Part shown: piece after piece, positions 42,401 to 51,261 of the stretch
Layout of the letters: each line of letters starts with the position of its first letter
Position numbering within the stretch: the stretch's first letter is position 1
DNA from: Pseudolabrys sp.
GTDB lineage: Bacteria > Pseudomonadota > Alphaproteobacteria > Rhizobiales > Xanthobacteraceae
Length of the DNA: 64,000 nt
Assembly: GCA_029980465.1 (NCBI GenBank)
Contig: JARYIJ010000001.1
Coordinates: 310,001 to 374,000 of the forward strand
Direction of reading: 5' to 3'
Made by a program: the position numbers and the translations under genes
Notes under the pieces: model-generated
Seen by the model: the letters and a program-made list of their open reading frames with translations, nothing else
What the model was told of the DNA's origin: nothing
Databases searched by the model: none

Positions 42401-43537
42401 TCACATCCCGATCGAGGCGAAGAAAATGGCGAAGATGCCGTCGAGCACGATCACCAGGAAGATCGATTCGACGACCGACGCCGTGGTCTGCAGGCCGAGC
42501 GATTCCGATGAGCCCTTGACCTCGAAGCCCTGCATGCAGGCGACGACGCCGATCACCAGCGCCATGAACGGCGCCTTGATCATGCCGACCTTGAAATGAT
42601 CGATGGTGATAGCCTCGCGCAGGCGCTGCAGAAATACGTCGGGATCAATGCCGCCGTAGAGCCAGGCGATCAGGCCGCCGCCGTAGAGCGCGGCAAGCGA
42701 GCCGATAAAGGCGAGAATCGGCAAGCCGATCACCAACGCCAGCACGCGCGGCAGCACCAGCACCTCGATCGGATCGAAGCCCATGGTGCGCAGCGCGTCG
42801 ATCTCCTCACGCATCTTCATGGCGCCGAGCTCGGCGGTGAAGGCCGAGCCGGAGCGACCCGCCACCATGATGGCGACGATGAGCACGCCGATCTCGCGCA
42901 TCACCAGGATGCCGACCATGTCGACGACGTAGATATCGGCGCCGAACTTGCGAAAGTGAAAGATGCCCTGTTGCGCGATGATGCAGCCGATCAGGAACGT
43001 GATCAGGAGGATGATCGGAACCGCGCGCCACGCGACGTTGTCGAGGTGATGCACCATCGACGTGAAGCGGAAGCGCCGCGGATGAACGATGACGCGGCCG
43101 AGCGCCACGACGACAGCGCCGAGCATGTCGAGAACGGCGCGCAGCGAATGGAGCACCGTGACGAGAGTGATGCCGATTGATTCGAGGCCGTGCAGCACCG
43201 GATTCGGACTGGCCGGCTCCTTCCATTCGTCGAGAGTGACGCCGTGCATCTCGTCGACCAGGCCCTGGAAGGTCGCCGGCAGTCCGGTCACCTCGGTGTC
43301 GCAGCCGCGCGCCTTATACGTGCGCACCAGCCGCTCGAGCAGCCACGCGCCATACGTGTCGAAGGCGCGGATGTTGGCCATGTCGATGACGACGCGTTTG
43401 ATGTCGACGTGGCCGCCGGCCTGAGACTCAATCGCGCCCTCAAGCGAGCGCGCGTGGCCTGCGGTCCAGTCCCCACTCGCCGACAGCGTTAACCGATCGC
43501 CATCGGCTCGGTCAGCCAATGCAGCCTGATCACTCAC
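42401..43537 (-). CDS. MlaE-type permease with fused N-terminal STAS domain
   Basis: Protein of 378 residues. Residues about 10-105 are a STAS domain (RLTLSASGDWTAGHARSLEG, VVIDMANIRAFDTYGAWLLE), the fold of MlaB. Residues about 120-375 are the MlaE permease with six hydrophobic stretches and the coupling motif RSGSAFTAELGAMKMREEID. In E. coli MlaB and MlaE are separate. The start is given as the GTG at 43535-43537, giving VSDQAALADRA; upstream in-frame starts add atypical sequence. It heads the operon. Confidence 0.88.
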   Translation of the reverse strand: MSDQAALADRADGDRLTLSASGDWTAGHARSLEGAIESQAGGHVDIKRVVIDMANIRAFDTYGAWLLERLVRTYKARGCDTEVTGLPATFQGLVDEMHGVTLDEWKEPASPNPVLHGLESIGITLVTVLHSLRAVLDMLGAVVVALGRVIVHPRRFRFTSMVHHLDNVAWRAVPIILLITFLIGCIIAQQGIFHFRKFGADIYVVDMVGILVMREIGVLIVAIMVAGRSGSAFTAELGAMKMREEIDALRTMGFDPIEVLVLPRVLALVIGLPILAFIGSLAALYGGGLIAWLYGGIDPDVFLQRLREAITIDHFKVGMIKAPFMALVIGVVACMQGFEVKGSSESLGLQTTASVVESIFLVIVLDGIFAIFFASIGM

Positions 43538-43633
43538 GCCAAAGCCTCGTTTCCGCGCAATGATATAGGGAGATTTACTATACTTGACCACAGGTCTCGA
43601 ACACGACGAGGGTATGACAGACACCGAGCGAAT

Positions 43634-44641
43634 ATGGTTAACGCCCGTCCGATTTCTCTTACGGTTTCCGCAGAAAGCTGGCCGATTGCCGGCTCCTTCA
43701 CGATCAGCCGCGGCGCAAAGACACAGGCCGAGGTCGTGGTCGTCGAACTTTTCGATGGCGTGGCACGTGGCCGTGGCGAATGTGTGCCCTACGCCCGCTA
43801 CGGCGAAAGCGTGGCCAGCGTGATCGCCGCAATCGACGCTCAGCGCGGCGCCCTGGCCGCCGGCCTCGACCGCCCCGGCCTGCAGGATGCCATGCCGCCC
43901 GGCGCCGCGCGCAATGCGCTAGACTGCGCGTTCTGGGACATCGAGGCCAAACGAGCAAAAACCTCCGTCGCCGCCATGATCGGCGTCGCGCCTCCCCGTC
44001 CCCTCACCACCGCCTTCACGATCTCGCTTGGCCATCCCGAAGCCATGGCAAAGGCCGCGATGGATGCTGCGCAACGCCCCTTTCTCAAGATCAAGCTTGG
44101 CGGCGACGACAGGGATGGCGGCGATCCGGCGCGTATTGCGGCGATCCGGCGCGCCGTCCCGACTGCCGTCCTGATCGTCGATGCCAACGAGGGCTGGACC
44201 GCGAAGACACTGGAGCAAAATCTGGTGGCCTGCGCCGCCGCCAAAGTCTCGTTGATCGAACAACCGCTGCCCGCGGCGGATGACACCGCGCTTGCCGCCA
44301 TTGCCCATCCGGTGCCGATCTGCGCCGACGAAAGCGCGCATGACCGCGCCTCGCTCGCCGGGCTCACCGCCCGCTACGACGCCGTCAACATCAAGCTCGA
44401 CAAGACCGGCGGCCTCACCGAGGCGATCGCGATGGCGGACGACGCGAGGGCACGCGGCCTCGACATCATGGCGGGTTGCATGGTGGGAACTTCGCTGGCC
44501 ATGGCGCCCGCGGTGCTGCTGGCGCAGCGCGCGCGCTACGTCGACCTCGACGGGCCGTTGTTGCTGGCGCGCGATCGCGCGCCGGGACTGCGCTATGACG
44601 GCAGCACCGTTTACCCGCCGGGCGCGGAACTGTGGGGTTGA
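43634..44641 (+). CDS. L-Ala-D/L-Glu (dipeptide) epimerase, enolase superfamily
   Basis: Protein of 335 residues in the muconate-lactonising subgroup of the enolase superfamily. Base motif FLKIKLG places Lys152 and Lys154; metal ligands are Asp183 (VDANEGW), Glu209 (IEQPLP) and Asp232 (CADES). The second base is Lys257 in NIKLDKTGG. This set is that of dipeptide epimerases acting in murein peptide recycling; the specific dipeptide is not certain. It is divergent from the Mla operon. Confidence 0.83.
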   Translation: MVNARPISLTVSAESWPIAGSFTISRGAKTQAEVVVVELFDGVARGRGECVPYARYGESVASVIAAIDAQRGALAAGLDRPGLQDAMPPGAARNALDCAFWDIEAKRAKTSVAAMIGVAPPRPLTTAFTISLGHPEAMAKAAMDAAQRPFLKIKLGGDDRDGGDPARIAAIRRAVPTAVLIVDANEGWTAKTLEQNLVACAAAKVSLIEQPLPAADDTALAAIAHPVPICADESAHDRASLAGLTARYDAVNIKLDKTGGLTEAIAMADDARARGLDIMAGCMVGTSLAMAPAVLLAQRARYVDLDGPLLLARDRAPGLRYDGSTVYPPGAELWG

Positions 44642-44840
44642 GCGTGGATGGTATTCACGCTCTTAAGAGCTTCATTCAAATTTGAATCGTCATGCCTAAT
44701 TGCGGCAATTCCAGCCGGCCCGGCATTTCCGGTTAATAAAGTCTTTCGAGCCCCTTCGACTTCGGTTACGCTTCGGCCAGCCGGACAGCACTAAGAGAAG
44801 CACCAAGAGAGTTGCAACCGGCGCGTAGGGGGATGGGGTC

Positions 44841-45380
44841 ATGCATTACCGCGGTGCCGTTGCGGCTGCTCTGCTGGTCCTGTGCGGAGCAAACTCCGCG
44901 TCAGCTGCTACCGTGCGCATCTCCGAAGATCGCGGCGGGCAGATCGGGCAATATCTCCAGGCTTTCGCGGCGCTGCGCTCTTCCGGCGAGCGCGTCGTTA
45001 TCGACGGCAGTTGCCTCTCCGCCTGCACCATGGTGCTCGGCCTTATTCCCCATGACCGCATCTGCGCCACGTCGCGCGCTCGCCTCGGCTTTCACGCGGC
45101 CTGGATGCCGGACGAAAACGGCAGGCCGGTGACGAGCCCGATGGGCACGCAGGCGCTGTGGAGCGTCTATCCAGCCAAGGTACGGCACTGGATCAACCGG
45201 CACGGCGGCCTGTCACGCACGATGATTTTCATGCAAGGCAGCGATTTGCACGGCATCGTGGCGAGTTGCGACTCGACGCGCACGGCGAGTGTGCAAAGCC
45301 ATCGCTACTCACACCACCGCACGGCGTCGCATCATCCCGCGCGCTATTACACAGCAAGCGCAGCCAGCCCCGGCCGCTAG
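44841..45380 (+). CDS. Secreted protein with ClpP-like periplasmic fold (COG3904-like)
   Basis: Protein of 179 residues. A Sec signal peptide ends at about residue 22 (NSASA-A). The core VVIDGSCLSACTMVLGLIP with RICATSRARLGFHAAW recalls the predicted periplasmic ClpP/crotonase-like proteins common in Bradyrhizobium relatives. The Ser-Ala-Cys replaces a classic Ser-Ala nucleophile loop. The final 35 residues are His/Ser/Arg-rich and unlike the core. Its last 72 bases overlap the convergent MFS gene. The 199-base gap upstream shows nothing clear. Confidence 0.6.
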   Translation: MHYRGAVAAALLVLCGANSASAATVRISEDRGGQIGQYLQAFAALRSSGERVVIDGSCLSACTMVLGLIPHDRICATSRARLGFHAAWMPDENGRPVTSPMGTQALWSVYPAKVRHWINRHGGLSRTMIFMQGSDLHGIVASCDSTRTASVQSHRYSHHRTASHHPARYYTASAASPGR

Positions 45381-46463
45381 CGCCATCGCCGCGTAGGCCG
45401 ACGGTCCGTACGCGGCATAGAGCCAGCCTGACAGCATCATCATGCCGGCGGTCGCGCCGCCGTTGGCAATGGAATAATAGGCTTGCGCCGTGGCGCGGCG
45501 GCCCCGCGGCGCCGCCTGCGCGATGAACCGCAGCACGCCGAGGTGCGCCGCGCCGAAACTGAAGGCGTGCAACACCTGGAGCATCGGCAGGATGGCCGCC
45601 GGCGGGTCGAGCGCCATCCCGGCCCATCGTACCGTCGCCATCGCGCCGCCGAACGTGACGAGCATCAGCGGTGTGATCGCCGGCGGCAGCCGCGCCGACA
45701 GCCAGAACAGCACCACTTCGGCGGCAACGCCGAGGCCCCACAGCGCCGCAATGGTCGTGCCGTCGAGTCCGCGCTGCGTCCAGGCCAAGGTCGAGAAGCC
45801 GTAATAGACGGCGTGGCTGCCCTGGATCAGGCTGGCGCCGGCGATCACCGTGAGAAAGAGCGGATCGCTCAGCGGCGCACGCGAACCGCCGCTCGTGCCG
45901 TCGGCGTGCGCGGCGTTGACCGGCTCGAGCGCGATGGCGGCAAGCAGCGACAGCGCGATCGCTCCGGCAATCAGCCAGATCAGATCGCGCGCCGGCATGA
46001 CGTCGGCGGCGGCCCCGGCGAGAAACGATCCGGCGATGAAGGCCAGCGAGCCCCACAGCCGCACAGGGCCGTAGGCGCTGGGCCGACGCAGCCCGGTGAA
46101 GGCGTAGGTCTCGGCCAGCGGATTCGCGCAATTCCAGGCCGCCATCGCCAGCGCGACGATCAGCGTCAGCGCGACAAAGCCATCGGCGAAGGCGAGGATG
46201 ACGGTGCCGGCGGTGGCCGCCACGAGCACGGCGATCATGGTGCCGCGGAGCGCGCCGGTGAGGTCCGCGATCCGCGCTGCCGCCGGAATGAGGACAATTC
46301 GCACCAGCATCGGCGAGGCCAGGACGATGCCGATCGCCGCGGCGTCGAGACCCTTGGCCTTGAGCCACAGCGGGAAAAACGGCAGTTGCACGCCGACGGT
46401 CGCGAACAAGGCCGCGTAAAGCGCGGCCAGCCGTGGCGCAAAACCGATGGACAGAGCCCGCAT
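45309..46463 (-). CDS. MFS transporter (MFS_1-like / HcaT type)
   Basis: Protein of 384 residues with twelve predicted membrane segments. It starts MRALSIGFAPRLAALYAALF and has GVQLPFFPLWLKAKGLDAAA near the N-terminus, the signature of the MFS_1-like group that includes putative phenylpropionate and nucleoside permeases. The RLWGSLAFIAGSF segment opens the second half of the first bundle. The substrate is unknown. It overlaps the convergent secreted-protein gene by 72 bases. Confidence 0.8.
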   Translation of the reverse strand: MRALSIGFAPRLAALYAALFATVGVQLPFFPLWLKAKGLDAAAIGIVLASPMLVRIVLIPAAARIADLTGALRGTMIAVLVAATAGTVILAFADGFVALTLIVALAMAAWNCANPLAETYAFTGLRRPSAYGPVRLWGSLAFIAGSFLAGAAADVMPARDLIWLIAGAIALSLLAAIALEPVNAAHADGTSGGSRAPLSDPLFLTVIAGASLIQGSHAVYYGFSTLAWTQRGLDGTTIAALWGLGVAAEVVLFWLSARLPPAITPLMLVTFGGAMATVRWAGMALDPPAAILPMLQVLHAFSFGAAHLGVLRFIAQAAPRGRRATAQAYYSIANGGATAGMMMLSGWLYAAYGPSAYAAMALAAGAGCACCVIARGMMRRRAVV

Positions 46464-46526
46464 CGGGCCTCGCGAGCAAAACCGGGCGAATCAGAGCCCC
46501 GTCTTGATAGACTGGCGGCATCCGGA

Positions 46527-47060
46527 ATGCACACCCGGCACGGAGCGGCGCGCGTGGTGCGGAATTTGGCGCAGGATTCAGCGCACGATCAGGCCGTCAG
46601 GCTGCACGACACACCCGGCGCCGGACCGGCGATCGACGCGGCGTTGTACGACGCGCTGTATGCCGCGCTATCGGCCAATGCGCGCGGACGCGCCTTCCTC
46701 GATGAGGTCGCGCGCCGCGCCCGCCAGGCCGACACGTCGGCTGCCCTTGCCGCGCTGGCGCGGATTGAGATGAAGCTCAACGCCTCGCTGGCGGCTCAGG
46801 CTGCCCCGGACGTGGCAGCGGCGCCGCCCGTGCCCAATGAGCCGGTCGCGGACTATTCGCTCGACGACGCGCCTGTGCCTTACGAGGCCGCCGACCACGA
46901 GGACGCCGACCCGCTGCCGGCGATCGAGGCGCAGCATCATGCGCCTGCCGAACCGGCCCCCGCGCCGGCCAGGCCCACCCTCGACCAATCGCCGCACGCC
47001 GACCTCATCGCGCAGGTGATGGCGCTGTCGCCGGAAGAACGGATCGCGCTGTTTTCGTAA
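46527..47060 (+). CDS. Hypothetical Ala/Pro-rich acidic protein
   Basis: Protein of 177 residues. The N-terminal half is helical (AALYDALYAALSANARGRAF, LDEVARRARQADTSAALAAL). The middle is acidic and Pro-rich (PYEAADHEDADPLPAIEAQH), and the end has HADLIAQVMALSPEERIALF, a short helix that looks like a docking motif. No known family. The very long upstream open frame is a GC artefact over the MFS gene. Confidence 0.5.
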   Translation: MHTRHGAARVVRNLAQDSAHDQAVRLHDTPGAGPAIDAALYDALYAALSANARGRAFLDEVARRARQADTSAALAALARIEMKLNASLAAQAAPDVAAAPPVPNEPVADYSLDDAPVPYEAADHEDADPLPAIEAQHHAPAEPAPAPARPTLDQSPHADLIAQVMALSPEERIALFS

Positions 47061-47069
47061 AACAGACAT

Positions 47070-47154
47070 TGTCATGCCCCGCGAAAGCGGGGCATCCAGT
47101 AATCACTGGCGCGCATGGAATACTGGATCGCCCGCTTTCGCGGGCGATGACATC
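47070..47154. repeat. Palindromic intergenic repeat after the hypothetical gene
   Basis: TGTCATGCCCCGCGAAAGCG at one end and CGCTTTCGCGGGCGATGACA at the other form inverted arms, with ATCCAGTA/TACTGGAT inside. It separates two convergent genes, 10 bases after one stop and 12 before the other, so may also terminate transcription. Confidence 0.7.
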
Positions 47155-47165
47155 TCATTATTGGA

Positions 47166-48155
47166 TCAGGCCGCGATCAGCCGGTCGAACATGTCGGCGT
47201 CGACATTGCCACCCGACAGCACCGCGACCACAACCTTGCCCTTCACGTCGGGCCGGCCGGCCAGCAGCGCGGCGAGGCCGATGGCGCCGCCCGGCTCGAC
47301 GACCAGCTTGAGCTCGCGGAACGCGAAGGCGACCGCGCGCGCCACTTCGGCGTCGCTTGCCGCGACGCCCTCGCCGATCAATTCGCGATTGATCGGGAAC
47401 GTGATCTCGCCCGGCGTCTGCGTCATCAGCGCGTCGCAGATCGTGCCGCTCATCCTCGCGTTGGTCTCGCGCTTGCCGCTCCTGAACGAGCGAGCGGTGT
47501 CGTCGAAGCCTTCGGGCTCCGCCGTGTAGAACTTGGCATCCGGCACGCGCGACTTGACGCCGAGCGCGACGCCGGCGGCGAGCCCGCCACCCGAGGCGCC
47601 GATCACGACGACGTCCGGCTTCAATCCGAGCGCGGCCAGGTCCTCGACGATCTCGCGGCCGATGGTGCCCTGCCCGGCGATGATCATCGGATCGTCGTAA
47701 GGCGGCACCACGGTCGCGCCGCGCTCGCCGGCGATGCGGCGCGCGATGGCGGCGCGGTCTTCCTTGACGCGGTCGTACAGCACGACCTCGGCGCCGAGCG
47801 CCTTGGTGCGCTCGATCTTCGCCTTCGGCGCGTCCGACGGCATTACGATGACGGCGCGCAGGCCGAGGATCTGCGCCGCGGCGGCAACGCCCTGCGCGTG
47901 ATTGCCGGACGAATACGCGACCACGCCGCCGGCCTTCTTGTCCGGCGCGATCTGCGCGATGCGGTTATAGGCGCCGCGAAACTTGAACGAGCCGGTGCGC
48001 TGGAGGATTTCAGCCTTGAGGAACACGCGGGCGCCGATGGCGGCATCGAGCACCGGCGAATTGATCAGCGGCGTGCGCACCGCCACGTCCTTGAGACGCG
48101 CCGCGGCGGCATCCACATCGGCGGCGGTCGGCGGGGCGACGGTTATGGCGGTCAT
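47166..48155 (-). CDS. Threonine/serine dehydratase, PLP fold type II
   Basis: Protein of 329 residues. PLP Lys58 is in SFKFRGAYN, the SSGNHAQ loop at 82-88 binds the substrate carboxylate, and GASGGGLAAG binds the PLP phosphate. There is no C-terminal ACT domain, so it is the catabolic or racemase-like type rather than allosteric IlvA. It deaminates L-threonine to 2-oxobutanoate, or serine to pyruvate. ATG 48155 is chosen; an ATG at 48191 would add 12 residues. Confidence 0.85.
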   Translation of the reverse strand: MTAITVAPPTAADVDAAAARLKDVAVRTPLINSPVLDAAIGARVFLKAEILQRTGSFKFRGAYNRIAQIAPDKKAGGVVAYSSGNHAQGVAAAAQILGLRAVIVMPSDAPKAKIERTKALGAEVVLYDRVKEDRAAIARRIAGERGATVVPPYDDPMIIAGQGTIGREIVEDLAALGLKPDVVVIGASGGGLAAGVALGVKSRVPDAKFYTAEPEGFDDTARSFRSGKRETNARMSGTICDALMTQTPGEITFPINRELIGEGVAASDAEVARAVAFAFRELKLVVEPGGAIGLAALLAGRPDVKGKVVVAVLSGGNVDADMFDRLIAA

Positions 48156-48221
48156 GGCCGGGACGGTAGCGCCGGGAATTGAGACTGTCATCAGCCGCGA
48201 AGACGGATGACCCTGGTTTCG

Positions 48222-48479
48222 AAAAGAGCCCGTCAAAATCAACGACGTGTCCCGGACGCGGTGCAGCACGAGCCATCAGCGCGTTGACGCGCGCCTTCGA
48301 CGCGCTATGGCGAAGTGGTGCACCGCAGAGCCAGGATCCCGGTTATACGCGAAGAAACCGGGATCCCGGGTCTGCAGCGCATCGTTTCACGGCGAAAGTC
48401 GGGTCTACCCGACTTTCGCAACGTCTTTGAAACGTGCAAGTCGGATGAATCCGACTTGCAATGCTGCGCCCGGGACACG
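48222..48479. repeat. Dispersed intergenic repeat copy R5
   Basis: Nearly identical over about 258 bases to R4 at 40312, in the same orientation. It starts AAAAGAGCCCGTCAAAATCA. Its right terminus is replaced after CGGGACACG. The gap 48156-48911 holds this copy, R6 and a terminator-like hairpin but no credible gene. Confidence 0.8.
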
Positions 48480-48646
48480 CAAAAACATGCACCGCGTCCG
48501 GACACGAGCCCGACACATGCGAAAAAGAATTCAGTCAATCAACAATCGTGTTCAGCGACATGTGACCGGTCATTCGAGACCATACACCTTCGCGTTCCGG
48601 CAGCAGGCTGCCGATTGCATGTTCCGGGTGCGGCATACATTGCAGC

Positions 48647-48780
48647 GCGTCCCGGGCGCGGTGCAGCGTGCAACGCTGCTCCGCAGAACCGGGACCCCGC
48701 TTTGCACATAAGAATAGGAAGAAGAAACCGGGGTCCCGGCTCTGCGGGACATGAGCTTGAAAACCCGGAATCGCTTTCGG
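48647..48780. repeat. Dispersed intergenic repeat copy R6 (degenerate)
   Basis: Begins CGTCCCGGGCGCGGTGCAGC, contains CCGGGGTCCCGGCTCTGCGG, and ends GAGCTTGAAAACCCGGAATC, matching R2 and R4 termini with changes. Confidence 0.65.
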
Positions 48781-48821
48781 CGCGCACGACCGGCTGAACG
48801 GTCTTTCGCTCCGATTGCCGC

Positions 48822-48850
48822 CCGCAGGCGCCCCCCGCCTGCGGCGTTTT
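48822..48850 (+). terminator. Terminator-like hairpin upstream of the SDR gene
   Basis: CCGCAGGCG at 48822-48830 pairs with CGCCTGCGG at 48836-48844, followed by CG and TTTT. No gene on the plus strand reads into it, so its role is unclear. Confidence 0.5.
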
Positions 48851-48911
48851 CATGCGCGCTTGACCCTCCCGCGGCATCCATGACACTGACGCGTCAACCG
48901 GGAGGGAACGC

Positions 48912-49691
48912 ATGAATCTGGGCATTGCCGGCCGCAAGGCCATCGTCTGCGCCTCGAGCCGCGGCCTCGGCAAGGGCTGCGCCATGGCGCTCGCGGAGGC
49001 GGGTTGCGAGGTCGTGGTCAACGGTCGTGACGCCAAACGCACCGAGGCGACCGCCGCCGAGATCGCGGGCGCCACCGGCGCGCGCGTCATCCCGGTCCCC
49101 GCCGACGTCGGCACGCCGGAAGGCCAGGCCGCGCTGTTTGCCGCGTGCCCCTCGCCCGATATCCTGGTCAACAACAACGCCGGTCCGCCGTTTCGCGATT
49201 TCCGCGAGCTCAATCGCCAGCAGATGATCGACGGCGTGATCGCCAACATGATCGTGGCGATCGAGCTCATCCAGAAGGTGATCGACCCGATGACGGAGCG
49301 GAAGTTCGGCCGCATCGTCAACATCACCTCGTCCGCGGTGAAAGCGCCGCTCGCCGGGCTCGACCTGTCGTCAGGCGCCCGCGCCGGGCTGACCGCGTTC
49401 CTCGCCGGCGTCGCCCGCACGGTGGCCGACAAGAACGTCACCATCAATTTCCTGCTGCCCGGCGCATTCGAAACCGACCGCCTGCAGAGCAATCTCGAAT
49501 CGAACGCGAAAAGATCCGGCAAATCCGTGCAGGAGGCCGCGGCCGCGCGATTGCAGACCATTCCCGCCAGGCGCTTCGGCTCGATCGAGGAATTCGGCGC
49601 GGCCTGCGCGTTCCTGTGCTCGGCACAAGCCGGCTACATCACCGGACAGAACGTTCTGCTCGACGGCGGCACCATTCCGACCGCGTTCTGA
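48912..49691 (+). CDS. Short-chain dehydrogenase/reductase, atypical active site
   Basis: Protein of 259 residues with an SDR Rossmann fold. The cofactor motif is CASSRGLGKGCA (residues 13-24) and the structural motif reads NNNAG. Catalytic Ser140 is present in VNITSSA. The expected Tyr and Lys of YxxxK fall at Ser153 and Arg157 (SSGAR), so the classic proton-transfer pair is missing. The C-terminal GYITGQNVLLDGG is normal. It may bind NAD(P) without standard reductase activity. GGGAGGG precedes the ATG. Confidence 0.85.
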   Translation: MNLGIAGRKAIVCASSRGLGKGCAMALAEAGCEVVVNGRDAKRTEATAAEIAGATGARVIPVPADVGTPEGQAALFAACPSPDILVNNNAGPPFRDFRELNRQQMIDGVIANMIVAIELIQKVIDPMTERKFGRIVNITSSAVKAPLAGLDLSSGARAGLTAFLAGVARTVADKNVTINFLLPGAFETDRLQSNLESNAKRSGKSVQEAAAARLQTIPARRFGSIEEFGAACAFLCSAQAGYITGQNVLLDGGTIPTAF

Positions 49692-49753
49692 CGCAAACGG
49701 AACGGACCTTCGTCCGCTCCGTCCGCTCCATTCCACTCTCGCCCGGTCTTTGC

Positions 49754-51055
49754 CTATTTCGTCGGCAGCACCGTGTGCGCCGTCTTCGGCGGTTCCCACA
49801 GCGACCAGCGCAGCGCCACCGTGACGATGTCGATATGCGAAGCGACAGTGCCAAAATAGGTGCCGAGCGCCGGATTGAAGCTCGGATTGCCGGGCGCGAC
49901 CGCGATATTCGTGCCGCGCACGAACAAATGCGAGTACGCGATATCGAGCTTGAGCGTGTCGGTGATCGCCGTGGTCAACCCCGCCGACAGCCAGAACCGG
50001 TCGTTGTCCGGCAGCAGCGGAATGCGCACGTCGTCTGAGATCGGCGTGATTTCGTAACCGATGCCGCCGCGCACGGCGATCGTCGGCGTCCATTGGTATT
50101 CGGCGCCAAGCGAGAACAGCCAGCCGTCGCGATAGTTGAAATGGATGGCGACCGGCGAGCCGCCGACCAGCGCCGGTCCGCCGCCGCTGTTGACGTCCGA
50201 GGTGCCGATGCGACTCCAGTTCGCCCACTCGACCGTACCGAGCAGGGTCCATTGCGGCGACAAGACCTGACGAACGCCGAGGCTGACGGTATCGGGCAGC
50301 CTGAGCGTCGTCGACACCGGACCCGGCGTCGAGAAGGGAACTGCCGTGTTCAGCGTGCCGTCGATCTTCTGATCCATCTGCGAACGCCAGCCAAGGCCGA
50401 TCGTCGTGCCCTTCACCGGCGTCAGCGTCACGCCGGCGGTGACGCCCCAGCCCCAGCCGTCGCCGCCGATACTGGAAGAAAGAAGGGTCGGACCTGGCAG
50501 CGTCACGCCCTGCGTCAGGCCGGCTTGTCCGTACTGCATCTGAATGCCGAAGCCGACGCTGATCCAGTCGTTGATGCGCCAGGCGATGCTCGGCGTGGCG
50601 TTGTAGGTGCGCAGGCTTGTGTTGCCCGAATAGTTGCGGCCGGCCCAGGCGTTGGGAAAGGTCACGCTCAAGCCGTACGGCGCGTTGAACGACATGCCGA
50701 GCCAGACATCGGGGTTAAGCTGGTACGACGCATAAAACGACGGCACCAGCGCCGACTCGGCGGTGTTGCCGGTGCCCCCCAGCGCAGCGAGCGTTCCACT
50801 GGTCGGCGTTTGCGCGGCATAGGGAAAGATGCCGGCGAAATCACCCTCGAACGAAAGCCCCGGCATCTGCGTCATCGTCGCCGGATTCCAGAACATCGCC
50901 GACAGTGCGCCGCCTGCCGCGATGCCGGCGTAGGCCGAGCCCATACCGTAAGCGCTCTGCTCGCGCACGGCAAAGCCGCCGGCATGAGCCTGCGACGTGA
51001 GCAGGGCAGCCGTGCCGCCGATCAGCAGCGCAAGGCGAAGATGACGTGATTGCAT
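49754..51055 (-). CDS. FadL/OmpP1-family outer membrane transporter
   Basis: Protein of 433 residues. Signal peptide about 1-25 (ends QAHA). The mature N-terminus GGFAVREQSAYGMGSAYAGI with SAMFWNPATMT is the FadL hatch region with its NPA motif. Amphipathic beta strands follow to the C-terminus. It carries hydrophobic substrates such as long-chain fatty acids or aromatics across the outer membrane. GGGGGA precedes the ATG at 51053-51055. Confidence 0.88.
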   Translation of the reverse strand: MQSRHLRLALLIGGTAALLTSQAHAGGFAVREQSAYGMGSAYAGIAAGGALSAMFWNPATMTQMPGLSFEGDFAGIFPYAAQTPTSGTLAALGGTGNTAESALVPSFYASYQLNPDVWLGMSFNAPYGLSVTFPNAWAGRNYSGNTSLRTYNATPSIAWRINDWISVGFGIQMQYGQAGLTQGVTLPGPTLLSSSIGGDGWGWGVTAGVTLTPVKGTTIGLGWRSQMDQKIDGTLNTAVPFSTPGPVSTTLRLPDTVSLGVRQVLSPQWTLLGTVEWANWSRIGTSDVNSGGGPALVGGSPVAIHFNYRDGWLFSLGAEYQWTPTIAVRGGIGYEITPISDDVRIPLLPDNDRFWLSAGLTTAITDTLKLDIAYSHLFVRGTNIAVAPGNPSFNPALGTYFGTVASHIDIVTVALRWSLWEPPKTAHTVLPTK

Positions 51056-51261
51056 TGGATCCCCCAGATGCGCGCCTGACTCGCGCACACGAAGGGGATT
51101 GTTCTTGCTTCGCCGCAAAATTGCCATGCGCCGCGACGGGTCTTGCACCGTTCGCGCGTAAAAATCGTACGACTGTTGCCTGCGCGTCACGCTGCTATGT
51201 TGCAGCGCAGCATAAAATGAGCCTTGGCGAATAAGCCCGGAAACAAAGGAGTTTCACACGA

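Noticed and set aside
45483..46526. Plus-strand extension upstream of the hypothetical gene at 46527
   Set aside because: It lies antisense to the MFS gene and has only Arg/Gly-rich shadow sequence.
48315..48797. 160-codon plus-strand frame over repeats R5 and R6
   Set aside because: Its sequence is that of the repeat; the same peptide pieces appear in frames at 40.4 kb.
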